NCBI GenBank assembly: GCA_013141115.1
Contig: JABFRP010000003.1
Coordinates: forward strand, 62,001 to 126,000
From: Ferruginibacter sp.
Lineage (GTDB): Bacteria > Bacteroidota > Bacteroidia > Chitinophagales > Chitinophagaceae
Length of the DNA: 64,000 bases
Reading direction: 5' to 3'
Position 1 is the stretch's first letter. Every line of letters starts with the position of its first letter. The notes beneath the pieces were generated by a model. That model did no database searches, had not been told where the DNA came from, and worked only from the letters and a program-made list of their open reading frames with translations. Below, piece after piece: positions 16,036 through 25,606 of this stretch. The position numbers were made by a program, and so were the translations under genes.

Positions 16036-18108
16036 TTATTGCTTTTTATGCTGATTCCACTGAAAAGAAATGCCGGTGTAATAATTTCTTTTTGGAGCGG
16101 CATTGTAAAATCTTCCGCCTGCGGCATTAAAATCGTTGCCTAAACTGTAAGTTGTATTTAAAAGATTATCGAAGCCTGCATAAATATTAAATAAGGTTTT
16201 TGTTTTTGCAGCAAATTTGTAACCAAAGCGGCTGCCTAGTAAATGGTAGCTGCTTGCGGCCACTGTGTTGGCATCATCTAAAAATATTTTAGCTGCATAA
16301 TAATAAGTGCTGCTGCAATACATGCCTTTTTTTAATTGCAGATCTGCTACGGCGGCAATCGTATGCTTTGGTACACCGGGCAAATATTTTCCCGAAAAAT
16401 TGACAGTGCCTTTTTTAAAATCACCATATTTGAAATTGCTGAATGTATAGGCTGTTTTCAAAATCAAATAGTCGATAATGGTGGAATGAAAAAAGCTGAT
16501 ATAGTCGGCACTTACTTCAATACCTTTTTGTTGGGTATTGCCTGCATTTACATAATAATCTGCATTACTGCTATCCTTCCTGGTTACCAATGCATTGTTT
16601 AGTTTAAAATAAAAGCCGGTAGCTTCCAGGTGTAGTTTGTTTTTAAATAAAGATACTCTTCCGCCTAACTCATAATTAATACCTTCTTCTGCATTTAAAA
16701 AAGTACTGATAACGCCTGTGGAAGGCAATAACTCTGCAATGGTGGGTGGCGAAAAGCCTTTTGAAACGCTTACGAACAATGCATTGTTGTTAAGTTTTTT
16801 TTGCACTGCCAGCCTTGGCGATAATTTGTTTTTGTAAGTGCGGCTTTGTTGCTGTACAGGATAACTGTTTAGCCTGCTAAATTCCACTTTAGACTTATTG
16901 ATGCTGGCACCTGCAGTAATTATCCAGCTGTCTTTAAAGTTGATGTCTGCCTGAGTAAAAATGCTGTAAGTATGGTAATGTATATCATCATTGGTTTGCA
17001 ATGTATCCGGATTGCCATTTTTATTTTTTGATACCTGTGTATTAAAAAATCCTTCCTGCAATTCACCTCCGGCTATCAATTGTATTTTTGTTTCATTTAT
17101 TTTTTTGTCATAAATAAAAGAGGTTCTGCCGCCAAATCCGGGCTCATTCCTACGTTCGTAATTTCTAAAGGTTGGGTTTTGTATTTGTGCAAAGGCACCA
17201 TAAATACTGCTGGTGTTTTTAAGTGTTGCAGTAAAATTGTATTGGTGATTAATGCCTGCTAAAAAATTTTTTTGCTCAATGGCTGCTTTTGCCAAAACTG
17301 CACCGGGAAAACCACCAGCCGCAGGCCTTGCTTGTTTTAGGTTGGCAGTAAATTCTGCGTTGGTTAATCCGCCAGGCGTTTCATAAAACAGGTTACTGTA
17401 TAAAATATTGGCGGTTAATTGTTGCTTGTCGGAAATTTTAAATTGCGATACAAAACTGGCATTGTCTTTTTTTATTTTTGTATGATCTCTGTAACCATCA
17501 CTTTCTGTATGAGCATATGTGATCAAGCTGCGGCTGTTGGGTGCTCCAAAATTAGCAGATGCTAAAATATTTTGTGTTGCATAGCTTCCGGTAATGTACT
17601 CCACACTTAGCGAAGGTTTTTTATAATTTTCCATACTATGCATCAGCAATACTCCTCCGCTACCTGCACCATACATGCTGCCTGCCGGGCCTTTAACTAT
17701 TTCGATAAATGAAAAATTATTGTAAGCAAACTGATTAAAATAAGTATTGCCACCGGCATCGGTAACAGGAATACTGTTCCAGTAAACTTTTACATTTCTT
17801 ACACCAAAAGGGGAGCGGAGCGAACTGCCACGAATATTAATGCGGTAGCTGCCGGGAGAACGCTCTTCCATTCTTACACCTGCCAGACTGTTAAATGCAT
17901 TGACCAACGAAATTTTATTATAGCCTGTTGAATGACTGTTGGGTATAACCCTTACAATAGTTCCACAACTGATGGTTCTGTTTTGTTCAAATGCTGTGAC
18001 TACAATTTTATCCAGTGTGAGTGAAGTGTCGGTAACAGTTTCTTGCTGTGCATATAAAAATTGTTGCAGTAATAATGTCATTAAAAAGCAGTGTATAATT
18101 TTTTTCAT
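16036..18108 (-). CDS. TonB-dependent outer-membrane receptor
   Basis: 690 residues. There is a signal peptide (MTLLLQQFLYAQ), a TonB-box-like start (SLTLDKIVVTAFEQNR), and a plug domain at about residues 45-160 (NSLAGVRMEERSPGSYRINIRGSSLRSPFGVRNVKVYWNSIPVTDAGG, IEIVKGPAGSMYGAGSGGVLLM). A 22-strand barrel follows and ends with an aromatic strand (YYTGISFQW). It imports a ligand across the outer membrane with energy from TonB-ExbBD. The barrel resembles iron-chelate and cobalamin receptors, but the substrate cannot be read from the sequence. It is divergent from the gene at 18163 across only 54 bases, so the two may share regulation. Confidence 0.93.
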   Translation of the reverse strand: MKKIIHCFLMTLLLQQFLYAQQETVTDTSLTLDKIVVTAFEQNRTISCGTIVRVIPNSHSTGYNKISLVNAFNSLAGVRMEERSPGSYRINIRGSSLRSPFGVRNVKVYWNSIPVTDAGGNTYFNQFAYNNFSFIEIVKGPAGSMYGAGSGGVLLMHSMENYKKPSLSVEYITGSYATQNILASANFGAPNSRSLITYAHTESDGYRDHTKIKKDNASFVSQFKISDKQQLTANILYSNLFYETPGGLTNAEFTANLKQARPAAGGFPGAVLAKAAIEQKNFLAGINHQYNFTATLKNTSSIYGAFAQIQNPTFRNYERRNEPGFGGRTSFIYDKKINETKIQLIAGGELQEGFFNTQVSKNKNGNPDTLQTNDDIHYHTYSIFTQADINFKDSWIITAGASINKSKVEFSRLNSYPVQQQSRTYKNKLSPRLAVQKKLNNNALFVSVSKGFSPPTIAELLPSTGVISTFLNAEEGINYELGGRVSLFKNKLHLEATGFYFKLNNALVTRKDSSNADYYVNAGNTQQKGIEVSADYISFFHSTIIDYLILKTAYTFSNFKYGDFKKGTVNFSGKYLPGVPKHTIAAVADLQLKKGMYCSSTYYYAAKIFLDDANTVAASSYHLLGSRFGYKFAAKTKTLFNIYAGFDNLLNTTYSLGNDFNAAGGRFYNAAPKRNYYTGISFQWNQHKKQ

Positions 18109-18125
18109 TCAAACCGGTTATTTCG

Positions 18126-18133
18126 CAAAGCTA
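18126..18133 (-). promoter_or_regulatory. Putative -7 element (TAnnTTTG) of the TonB receptor
   Basis: TAGCTTTG on the minus strand lies 18 bases before the receptor ATG at 18108, within the 54-base divergent intergenic region. Confidence 0.35.
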
Positions 18134-18162
18134 ATTCGTAATTTTAGATAAATAGCTACGCA

Positions 18163-19464
18163 ATGATTTATAAAAAAATATTTCTACCGGTATTATCAGT
18201 TTTAGTTTTTGTTAATTGTAATAATAGTAAGCACATTCTTTCTGGTTCCAAAGTAAATGATGTTGCACAGGGTTTTATCGATACGGTAAAACTTCCTGCA
18301 CCCTTTGCTACAGCATCTGTAAGAAATGTTTCGAAAGTTATTGGCTGGCCCGAAGATAAAATGCCACTTGCCCCGGAAGGTTTTGCAGTAACACGTTTTG
18401 CAGAAGGATTGGATAATCCACGCTGGATATATGTAGCGCCTAACGGAGATATTTTTATTGCAATGGCAAATACCATAAGTGACGGGTTTACCAAAACTGC
18501 CAGCGATAAAAAATTGGGTAAGAGCAGTAATACTATCTTATTATTAAGAGATAAAGATGGCGATGGCATACCTGAATTGAAGAAAGTATTTTTAACGGGT
18601 TTAAATCGTCCGTTGGGAATGCTGGTTTTGAACGATAAATTTTATGTAGGTAATACAGATGGTTTGTGGATGTATCCATATGAAGCAGGACAAACTGAAA
18701 TGATAGCAGCAGGAACAAAAATTGTAGAGTTGCCTGCAGGCGGCTACAATAATCACTGGACAAGAAATTTAATTGCCAACAGGGCGGGCACAAAAATTTA
18801 TGTATCGGTTGGTTCGGGCAGTAATGTAGCCGAACATGGTATTGAAAATGAAAAACGCAGGGCTAATATTTTAGAAATAAATCCTGATGGCACCGGCGAA
18901 AGAATTTATGCCAGCGGCTTACGCAACCCGGTAGGTATGGGTTGGGCAACAGGTACTAATACTTTATGGACAGCAGTAAATGAAAGAGATCATTTAGGCG
19001 ATGAGCTGGTACCTGACTATGCAACCAGTGTACAGGAGAATGGTTTTTATGGATGGCCTTATGCCTATTATGGCAAAAACGTTGATCCAAGAATGAAGGG
19101 CGAACGAATGGACCTGGTTAACAGTTCTATTACACCTGATGTTTCACTAGGTGCTCATACAGCATCATTGGGTTTGGCATTTAATGAAAACAATTATTTA
19201 GCATCAAACTATTTTGGCGGGCTGTTTATTGGTCAGCATGGATCATGGAATAGAAGTGAACTCTCAGGATATAAAGTGGTGTATGTACCCTTTGCCAATG
19301 GCAAACCTTCGGGCCCGGTACAGGATTTTTTAACAGGATTCATCACCGGCAAAAACAGTAATAATGTTTATGGCAGGCCGGTAGGTGTAGTATTTGCACA
19401 AGACGGTTCTTTGTTGGTAGCAGATGATGCCGGAAAAAAAATATGGCGGGTTGCAAAAAAGTAA
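18163..19464 (+). CDS. PQQ-type sorbosone dehydrogenase-like lipoprotein
   Basis: 433 residues with a short hydrophobic start and Cys (VLVFVNCNNSK), so it is probably a lipoprotein. The body is a six-bladed beta-propeller of the glucose/sorbosone dehydrogenase type: GFAVTRFAEGLDNPRWIYVAPNGDIFIA, LLLRDKDGDGIPELKKVFLTGLNRPLGM, YASGLRNPVGMGWA, NENNYLASNYFGGLFIGQHGSWNRSELSGYKVVYVPF and GRPVGVVFAQDGSLLVADDAGKKIWRV. Homologues oxidise sugars or aldoses with PQQ in the periplasm; whether this one is active is not shown. It is divergent from the TonB receptor. Confidence 0.87.
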   Translation: MIYKKIFLPVLSVLVFVNCNNSKHILSGSKVNDVAQGFIDTVKLPAPFATASVRNVSKVIGWPEDKMPLAPEGFAVTRFAEGLDNPRWIYVAPNGDIFIAMANTISDGFTKTASDKKLGKSSNTILLLRDKDGDGIPELKKVFLTGLNRPLGMLVLNDKFYVGNTDGLWMYPYEAGQTEMIAAGTKIVELPAGGYNNHWTRNLIANRAGTKIYVSVGSGSNVAEHGIENEKRRANILEINPDGTGERIYASGLRNPVGMGWATGTNTLWTAVNERDHLGDELVPDYATSVQENGFYGWPYAYYGKNVDPRMKGERMDLVNSSITPDVSLGAHTASLGLAFNENNYLASNYFGGLFIGQHGSWNRSELSGYKVVYVPFANGKPSGPVQDFLTGFITGKNSNNVYGRPVGVVFAQDGSLLVADDAGKKIWRVAKK

Positions 19465-19633
19465 AACAGCCATCGTTGCAATTAGGGGTTAGTAAACAAC
19501 TGTTTGTAAAAGCGACATCGTATTTTTTACAAGTAGATTTACGCAAAAAAATTGGTTAGTTCCACTCATATATACCCAGCTGACAAGGGTTATTTTTGCA
19601 TTGGTATTATTTTTAATCTGTCAATTATCTCTT

Positions 19634-19750
19634 ATGAAAAACATTATTACCTTAATCGTCATTGTAGTTTTTCTAATTTCCTGCTCCCGTTCGGTAACCA
19701 TGCAGCAGGCTGCTAACAGAAATTATAAAAGTTCCCGGTCGGTTAGGTAA
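19634..19750 (+). CDS. Very small lipoprotein, 38 aa
   Basis: ATG at 19634, stop TAA at 19748-19750. The translation starts MKNIITLIVIVVFLISCSRS and ends NRNYKSSRSVR. The hydrophobic stretch ends in the lipobox L-I-S-C, leaving a mature peptide of about 22 basic, Ser/Arg-rich residues. A TATTTTTG (TAnnTTTG) element at 19591-19598 could be its promoter. Short basic lipopeptides of this type are seen in Bacteroidota but are easily missed. It could also be a chance ORF. Confidence 0.55.
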   Translation: MKNIITLIVIVVFLISCSRSVTMQQAANRNYKSSRSVR

Positions 19751-19913
19751 AAATAGTTTGCCCAGTTTTACATTATCCGTTCCCGTACTTCTTACTGCAA
19801 TAGTATGAAAACAGGTTATAAATTTTACGACTTAAAAAATTTGTAACAATCCTATCTGTATTCATTTCAAGGCAATTCAATATCTTTATCCACTTTAGAT
19901 AACTATTGCCGAT

Positions 19914-21737
19914 ATGATTAAGCGGTTGTTTTATTTGTTAGTTGTTTTTTTATTGTTGCTTCAGCAAGTTGCTTTTGCACAGCAGCCTATGAGTAAAGAG
20001 GATACTTTTTTTCTGGCCAAGAAAAAAGGTTTGCTGGGTAGGTTGGGCAAAAGTATTTCCACATTTGCGCCGGAAGAAGCGCCACAAAAAGTGGCTAATC
20101 CATTTTTAAAATATAAAGGAAAAATTATCCGCTCTGTTGATTTGGTGCGCCTGGGTTTTGAATGCAGTATTTATGATACCTGCACTATCAATAAAAGTTT
20201 TGGTATAAGAATGGCCAATGCCTTTCACAAAAATTCAAGAGAAAAGGTAATACGCAACAATCTTTTTTTTAAAGAAGGCGGCCGCCTGTATCCTTATTTG
20301 GTAGCAGATAATGAAAGATATTTACGTGACCTTTCATACATACAGGATGCAAGAATAATAGTGGACTTTGTTGAAGGCAGCATTGATTCGGTTGATGTGG
20401 TGGTGATAACAAAAGACATTTTTTCGCTGGGCGGTAAAGTAAAAGTGGATAGTAAAACAAAAGGAAGGATTGAGTTGCAGGAAGAGAATATTGCAGGTAG
20501 TGCATCAAGTTTTTTTATCAGCGGATTATATGATGAAGCCAGGCACCCGGTAAAAGGGTTTAGTTCTCAATTTACTAAAAGAAATATCAACGGTTCTTTT
20601 GTTGACTGGACTGTAGGGGTTACAAGTTTTGGCCGTTCCTTCAGTAGCGGACAAAGGGAGGAAACCAATATTTTTACCCGCTTTGAAAAGCCTTTGGTAA
20701 CTCCGTATATACCCAGTACTGGCGCAATTGAAGCTGGTTATTACACTTCAAAAAATGCATACGTTTCCGACTCTTTATACAAAACTGATTTTAAATACAC
20801 TTATTATAATATTGATGGCTGGCTGGGCTACAGTTTAGATAGTAAGCGATCTATTTATGCCAACAAGGAAATAAAAGTGCATAAGTTTGTTGCACTAAGA
20901 GGGTTTAGCCAGCATTTTTTTAATTTGCCCACTAAGTATAAAACAGGCTTTGATTACCGCTACACCAATTTTATTGGATCGCTTGCATCCATTAACGTAT
21001 TCAGACAAACCTTTTATAAAACTAATTTTATTTATGGCTTTGGCCGAAGCGAAGATGTGCCCGAAGGGTTTAGTATTGCATTAAATGCCGGATGGGTAAA
21101 AAAGCAGCAGTTAAAAAGGCCTTATGTAGGTATAGATTTTAATTTAACCAATTTTAAAAAGCAAGGCTTTTACAGTAACTATACCATCAGGCTGGGAAGT
21201 TTTTATTATCGCCATCGCTTTGAAGATGCCGATCTGCTTTTTAACATAGAACATTTTACACGGTTAAAAAAGCTAAACAGCAAATGGTACCAGCGAACCT
21301 TTATTACCACTGGCGTAACAGCACAAGTTAATCCTGTATATAACACACCATTGTTTATCAACAGCACTTACGGCCTGCCTTATTATAATCCGGAAAATAT
21401 TAATGCCGACCTGAGAACTACTGTTAAGCTGGAGTCGGTGTACTACAATACTGATAAAATACTGGGTTTTAGATTTGCACCATTTGTGTTTACCGATTTT
21501 AGTGTATTAAAACCCACTAAGGCAAGTATAAACAAAAGCGATTTGTATAGCGCTTTTGGCGGTGGTGTACGTACCCGTAACGAAAACCTGGTGTTTGGTA
21601 CGATGGAATTAAAAGGTTATTTTTTCCCCCGTACCAATGGCGATATGAGAGGCTGGAAAGTGGAATTGAATACCAACATCCGCTTTAAATACAACAGTAC
21701 TTTTATTAAGCGGCCCGATTTTGTAAATGCTAATTAA
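19914..21737 (+). CDS. BamA/TamA-like POTRA-barrel outer-membrane protein
   Basis: 607 residues. There is a signal peptide (LLLLQQVAFAQ), then one or two POTRA-like modules between residues 65 and 185 (GKIIRSVDLVRLGF, EKVIRNNLFFKEGGRLYPYLVADNERYLRDLSYIQDARI, SIDSVDVVVITKDIFSLGG). A long beta-barrel region of alternating aromatic strands follows to the C-terminus. This organisation is that of Omp85-type proteins, although the barrel is divergent and the canonical RGF motif is unclear. A role in insertion or export at the outer membrane is inferred. A bidirectional terminator follows the stop. Confidence 0.75.
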   Translation: MIKRLFYLLVVFLLLLQQVAFAQQPMSKEDTFFLAKKKGLLGRLGKSISTFAPEEAPQKVANPFLKYKGKIIRSVDLVRLGFECSIYDTCTINKSFGIRMANAFHKNSREKVIRNNLFFKEGGRLYPYLVADNERYLRDLSYIQDARIIVDFVEGSIDSVDVVVITKDIFSLGGKVKVDSKTKGRIELQEENIAGSASSFFISGLYDEARHPVKGFSSQFTKRNINGSFVDWTVGVTSFGRSFSSGQREETNIFTRFEKPLVTPYIPSTGAIEAGYYTSKNAYVSDSLYKTDFKYTYYNIDGWLGYSLDSKRSIYANKEIKVHKFVALRGFSQHFFNLPTKYKTGFDYRYTNFIGSLASINVFRQTFYKTNFIYGFGRSEDVPEGFSIALNAGWVKKQQLKRPYVGIDFNLTNFKKQGFYSNYTIRLGSFYYRHRFEDADLLFNIEHFTRLKKLNSKWYQRTFITTGVTAQVNPVYNTPLFINSTYGLPYYNPENINADLRTTVKLESVYYNTDKILGFRFAPFVFTDFSVLKPTKASINKSDLYSAFGGGVRTRNENLVFGTMELKGYFFPRTNGDMRGWKVELNTNIRFKYNSTFIKRPDFVNAN

Positions 21738-21755
21738 CAGGTGCAGGGCATAAAA

Positions 21756-21785
21756 AAACACCCGTTAGTTAACGGATGTTTTTAA
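21756..21785. terminator. Bidirectional terminator
   Basis: The stem CACCCGTTA / TAACGGATG with an A-run before it and a T-run after it (AAACAC...GTGTTT-like ends) lies between convergent stops at 21737 and 21802. A loop of two bases at the centre (GT) separates the arms. Confidence 0.7.
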
Positions 21786-21801
21786 TATCTTAAAAAAATG
21801 A

Positions 21802-21960
21802 TTACATTAAATCTAAAGCCTTTGCAAAAAAGGTAAAATTAAACGGAAGCACCATTGAGCAATAAGCGCCAAGAGGAGAGTATAATACTGCAAAAAAGCC
21901 TGCTACGGAAAGTAAAAATAATATCCAGAAAAGTCCGGTGTTCTTTTTGGTTGATTCCAT
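21802..21960 (-). CDS. Small membrane protein, 52 aa
   Basis: From the ATG at 21960 the protein starts MESTKKNTGLFWILFLLS and is followed by one or two hydrophobic segments (VAGFFAVLYSPLGAYCSMVLPFNFTFFA). The open frame continues 26 codons upstream with no natural start. It is a short inner-membrane protein, not recognised. It is convergent with the POTRA-barrel gene and shares its terminator. Confidence 0.55.
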   Translation of the reverse strand: MESTKKNTGLFWILFLLSVAGFFAVLYSPLGAYCSMVLPFNFTFFAKALDLM

Positions 21961-22132
21961 TTTTATTTGTTTTTTGCAAATATAAGGCAGAAGATTTAAC
22001 CACTTCATTTTTTTGCAATAAAATTTGGCCATCCCCATAAAATTACCGTGAGTTTTTTATCCAATTTTCAATGTGTATTTTTTACATTTTGAATTAAACA
22101 GTTTATATTGCCCTCTGATAACCTGATTGCTG

Positions 22133-24805
22133 ATGATTATACATTTTTATTTACGGTTTTCCACTAAGTTCGGACAAGCTATTTACGTAAGTGGCAACAA
22201 CGATCTATTGGGCAATGATGACCTGGACAAGGCCTTTCCTATCCAATATCTTAATGATCAATTATGGCATGGCAGTATAACTGTTGATACCGTAAAAGAT
22301 GTTACTAATATTCGCTATAAATACATTTTAAGGGAAGAAGGCAAGGAAGAAACAGTAGAGTTTGGAGATGATAGAATTGTAGAACTGGACGATACTGTTG
22401 CGGAGGAAATAGTTTGTTTTGATACCTGGAACTATTCCGGCGAAACAGAGAACGTTTATTTTACACAGCCATTTCAGAATGTATTACTAAAAACACCGGC
22501 TAAACTTGCCGGAAAACCGCTTAAAAATTATAGCCACGAGTTTAGGGTAAAAGCTCCCATACTACAGGAGGATGAAGTGATTTGCATTACCGGTACTGCC
22601 GATGTAATGAACAACTGGAGTACAGAAAAACCCATACTGCTGGCAAAAAACAATACCTGGTGGAAGGTAAGGCTCAATCTTGCTAAAGAAACTTTTCCTG
22701 TAGCTTACAAGTATGGCATTTACAACAGCAAAGAAAAAAAGTTTGTTGCCTTTGAAAGTGGTAGCAACAGAACCTTGTCTGGCGATACCGGAAAAAAGAA
22801 GGTCACTATCAGCCACGATGGCTTTATCAACGTACCTTACCAGCAATGGAAAGGTGCCGGTGTTGCCATTCCTGTATTTAGTTTGCGCAGCAACAATAGT
22901 TTTGGCACCGGCGAGTTTACCGATTTAAAATTGTTGGTGGATTGGGCAAAAAAAACAGGGTTAAAACTGATACAGGTGTTGCCGCTTAACGATACTACCG
23001 CTACTCATACCTGGAAGGATTCTTATCCCTACGCTGCCATTTCTGCATTTGCATTGCATCCGCTGTTTTTAAATTTAGAAAAAACAGCAGGCACTTCACA
23101 AGCTGCTTTAATAAAATCGCTGAAGAAAAAACAACAGCAATTAAATGCTTTGCCCGATATGGATTACGATAGTGTGATCAAATTTAAACTGTCGGCAATT
23201 GAAGAAATTTACGCTGCTAAAAAAAATATCTTCCTTAATGATACGGAGTACTTTGAGTTTTTTGAACTCAACCGCCATTGGCTGGTGCCTTATGCCGCAT
23301 TTTGTTTTTTAAGAGATAAATACAATACCTCCGATTTTAGCAGTTGGAAAACCAACAGCATATACAATGAAGATGCTATACAAAAACTGGTAAGCCCATC
23401 ACAAAAGCATTACGATGCTATTGCGGTGCATTATTTTACACAGTACCAGTTGCATTTACAATTAAAAGAAGCTACAGCTTACGCACACAAAAATGGTATT
23501 GTGGTAAAAGGTGATATTCCCATAGGTATTTACCGCAATAGTGTAGATGCATGGATGGCGCCAAAGTTGTACAATATGGATGCACAGGCCGGCGCACCGC
23601 CCGATGATTTTGCAGTAAAGGGACAAAACTGGGGCTTTCCTACTTATAACTGGAAGGCCATGCAGGAAGATGATTTTACCTGGTGGCGACAGCGGTTTGA
23701 GCAGATGAGTAATTACTTTGATGCTTTCCGTATTGATCATATCCTTGGTTTTTTCCGTATCTGGAGCATTCCTTTACACGCCGTAGAAGGCATTATGGGC
23801 AGGTTTGAACCAGCTATTCCCATTCACATCAACGAACTTTTTGAAAAAAATATTTCTTACGACTGGCACCGCTATACCAAACCATACATTACCGAAAATG
23901 TATTGTATGAATTATTTGGCGATAAAGTAAATGAGGTAAAAGAACATTTTTTACTCGACAACCAATTAAAAGAAGCGTATAATACGCAGCGAAAAGTAGA
24001 AAATTATTTTGCGGCTAAGGATGACGGGGAGAACCCCGTAAAATATGGCTTGTTTAATTTGATCAGTAATGTTATCTTATTTGAAGAAGATAATTCGCAA
24101 GGGCAAAAATTTCATTTCCGCATTGCGATGGAGCAAACTTTGTCTTTCAGAGATCTGGATGATCATTCTAAAAATGCATTGAAGTATCTGGCGATAAATT
24201 ATTTCTTTCGCAGGCAGGATGATTTTTGGAGAACAGAAGCCATGCATAAACTACCTGGTTTAAAACGCAGTACCAATATGCTTATTTGCGGCGAAGACCT
24301 GGGTATGGTGCCCGATTGTGTGCCTGATGTAATGAAGCAATTAGGAATACTTAGCCTGGAAATTCAGCGTATGCCAAAAGATTCCGGAACCGAATTTTTT
24401 CACCCTAACGATGCACCTTACCTAAGTGTAGTTACACCCAGCACACATGATATGAGTACTATACGTGGCTGGTGGCAGGAAGACCGTGTAAAAACACAGC
24501 GCTTTTACAATACCATTATGGGCCGATATGGCGAGGCGCCTTACTTTTGCGAACCCTGGGTGAATAAGGAAATTGTAATCGAGCATTTATATTGCCCCGC
24601 CATGTGGAGCATTTTTCAATTGCAGGACTGGCTGGGCATTAATGAAAAAATAAGGCGTGAAAATCCTGATGAAGAAAGGATAAACGTACCTGCTAACCCC
24701 AATCATTACTGGAAATACCGCATGCACCTTACTTTAGAAGAGCTGCTTAAAGCTGATGAGTTTAATGAAGAGGTGAGGAATTATGTTGCCGCAAGTGGGA
24801 GATAG
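22133..24805 (+). CDS. malQ: 4-alpha-glucanotransferase (GH77) with two N-terminal starch-binding domains
   Basis: 890 residues from the ATG at 22133; the TTG at 22127 is less likely. Two CBM20-like modules occupy about residues 1-105 and 130-235 (IHFYLRFSTKFGQAIYVSGNNDLLGN...LWHGSI; VICITGTADVMNNWSTEKPILLAKNNTWWKV). The GH77 catalytic domain then begins GAGVAIPVFSLRSNNSFGTGEF and shows DAFRIDHILGFFRIW (nucleophile Asp), LICGEDLGMVPDCV (acid/base Glu) and THDMSTIRGWW. It transfers alpha-1,4-glucan segments in the cytosol for glycogen or maltodextrin use. The layout equals DPE2-like enzymes of Bacteroidota. It has no glycan-gene neighbours here. Confidence 0.96.
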   Translation: MIIHFYLRFSTKFGQAIYVSGNNDLLGNDDLDKAFPIQYLNDQLWHGSITVDTVKDVTNIRYKYILREEGKEETVEFGDDRIVELDDTVAEEIVCFDTWNYSGETENVYFTQPFQNVLLKTPAKLAGKPLKNYSHEFRVKAPILQEDEVICITGTADVMNNWSTEKPILLAKNNTWWKVRLNLAKETFPVAYKYGIYNSKEKKFVAFESGSNRTLSGDTGKKKVTISHDGFINVPYQQWKGAGVAIPVFSLRSNNSFGTGEFTDLKLLVDWAKKTGLKLIQVLPLNDTTATHTWKDSYPYAAISAFALHPLFLNLEKTAGTSQAALIKSLKKKQQQLNALPDMDYDSVIKFKLSAIEEIYAAKKNIFLNDTEYFEFFELNRHWLVPYAAFCFLRDKYNTSDFSSWKTNSIYNEDAIQKLVSPSQKHYDAIAVHYFTQYQLHLQLKEATAYAHKNGIVVKGDIPIGIYRNSVDAWMAPKLYNMDAQAGAPPDDFAVKGQNWGFPTYNWKAMQEDDFTWWRQRFEQMSNYFDAFRIDHILGFFRIWSIPLHAVEGIMGRFEPAIPIHINELFEKNISYDWHRYTKPYITENVLYELFGDKVNEVKEHFLLDNQLKEAYNTQRKVENYFAAKDDGENPVKYGLFNLISNVILFEEDNSQGQKFHFRIAMEQTLSFRDLDDHSKNALKYLAINYFFRRQDDFWRTEAMHKLPGLKRSTNMLICGEDLGMVPDCVPDVMKQLGILSLEIQRMPKDSGTEFFHPNDAPYLSVVTPSTHDMSTIRGWWQEDRVKTQRFYNTIMGRYGEAPYFCEPWVNKEIVIEHLYCPAMWSIFQLQDWLGINEKIRRENPDEERINVPANPNHYWKYRMHLTLEELLKADEFNEEVRNYVAASGR

Positions 24806-24850
24806 TTTTTTGAGGTAACTGGATTTCATACTGCAGGGTAATCAATTTCC

Positions 24851-25285
24851 TTACAGGCTTAATGACACTTTTATCCGGTAGTAAGCATATACTTTTCTGT
24901 TGTTTTGTTTTGCAGGTTCCCATTGTAATATTGTTTTTAGAACTCTGATTGTTTCATCTTCTAAACCAAAACCGTTTTTTGTTTCAGGAGAAAAATTGTA
25001 TGCTGTTCCATCTTGCCTTACAATAAATCTAATTATTACAGTGTAATCATTTTTTACAGCGCCGTTTTCTACAATAGCTTTTTTGTTGATATTGTTTTCT
25101 ATATATTTCAACAGTTTTTTTTCTCCTTTCGGATAAGAAACAGGGATCTCCGAGTGGGTAAAGATTTTATGCTCTTCATCAATCTGGGGTTGAGCTTTAC
25201 TACTGTTTATTGAGGTGTCGGAAGCCGTTTGGGCTTTACTGGAAAAAAATACAAAAAGCAGAATAGGAAAGTATAAATATTTCAT
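24851..25285 (-). CDS. Periplasmic protein with TonB C-terminal domain
   Basis: 144 residues with a signal peptide (LLFVFFSSKAQ). The C-terminal part YPKGEKKLLKYIENNINKKAIVENGAVKNDYTVIIRFIVRQDGTAYNFSPETKNGFGLEDETIRVLKTILQWEPAKQNNRKVYAYYRIKVSLSL is the TonB C-terminal fold (GEKALxxYI, V-x-F-V-x-x-D-G, W-x-P-x-x-x-x-G/K-K). It has no membrane anchor or Pro-rich linker, so it is not a full energy transducer. Short secreted versions are common in Bacteroidota and of unknown role. Confidence 0.8.
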   Translation of the reverse strand: MKYLYFPILLFVFFSSKAQTASDTSINSSKAQPQIDEEHKIFTHSEIPVSYPKGEKKLLKYIENNINKKAIVENGAVKNDYTVIIRFIVRQDGTAYNFSPETKNGFGLEDETIRVLKTILQWEPAKQNNRKVYAYYRIKVSLSL

Positions 25286-25606
25286 GAAACATTAATTAAA
25301 GCTTATAACAGTATTATATTGGCGAAGTAGGTTTGATTATTAATTCTCCATAGATATAAAAATGTTTTCTATAGTGTGTAAATATACATAACACTATGGC
25401 TTTAATTCATCTTTTTTGAAGAAAAATATGTGTTCAAGTTTTGTGATTGGTGTTACACGGCTAGTACAGGCAGACTTTTATCTAAGTGTAAATTACATGC
25501 AATTAAATGGAGTTTGAGAGGAATAATAAATACAGGTGATCGCTGGGGTATCTGAACTAGCGGAGCTGAAATTTGATACACAGATCATGTTGCAGTGCGT
25601 CCATTT
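25286..25606. other. Gene-free gap
   Basis: I see no gene, hairpin or repeat of note in this AT-rich stretch. Confidence 0.5.

Noticed and set aside
22133..24805. Starch utilisation (Sus-like) locus
   Set aside because: No susC/susD pair, alpha-amylase or regulator near the glucanotransferase; the TonB receptor at 16036 lacks a SusD partner.
25500..25600. Possible tRNA-like stretch
   Set aside because: No cloverleaf with a proper acceptor stem or T-loop could be drawn.
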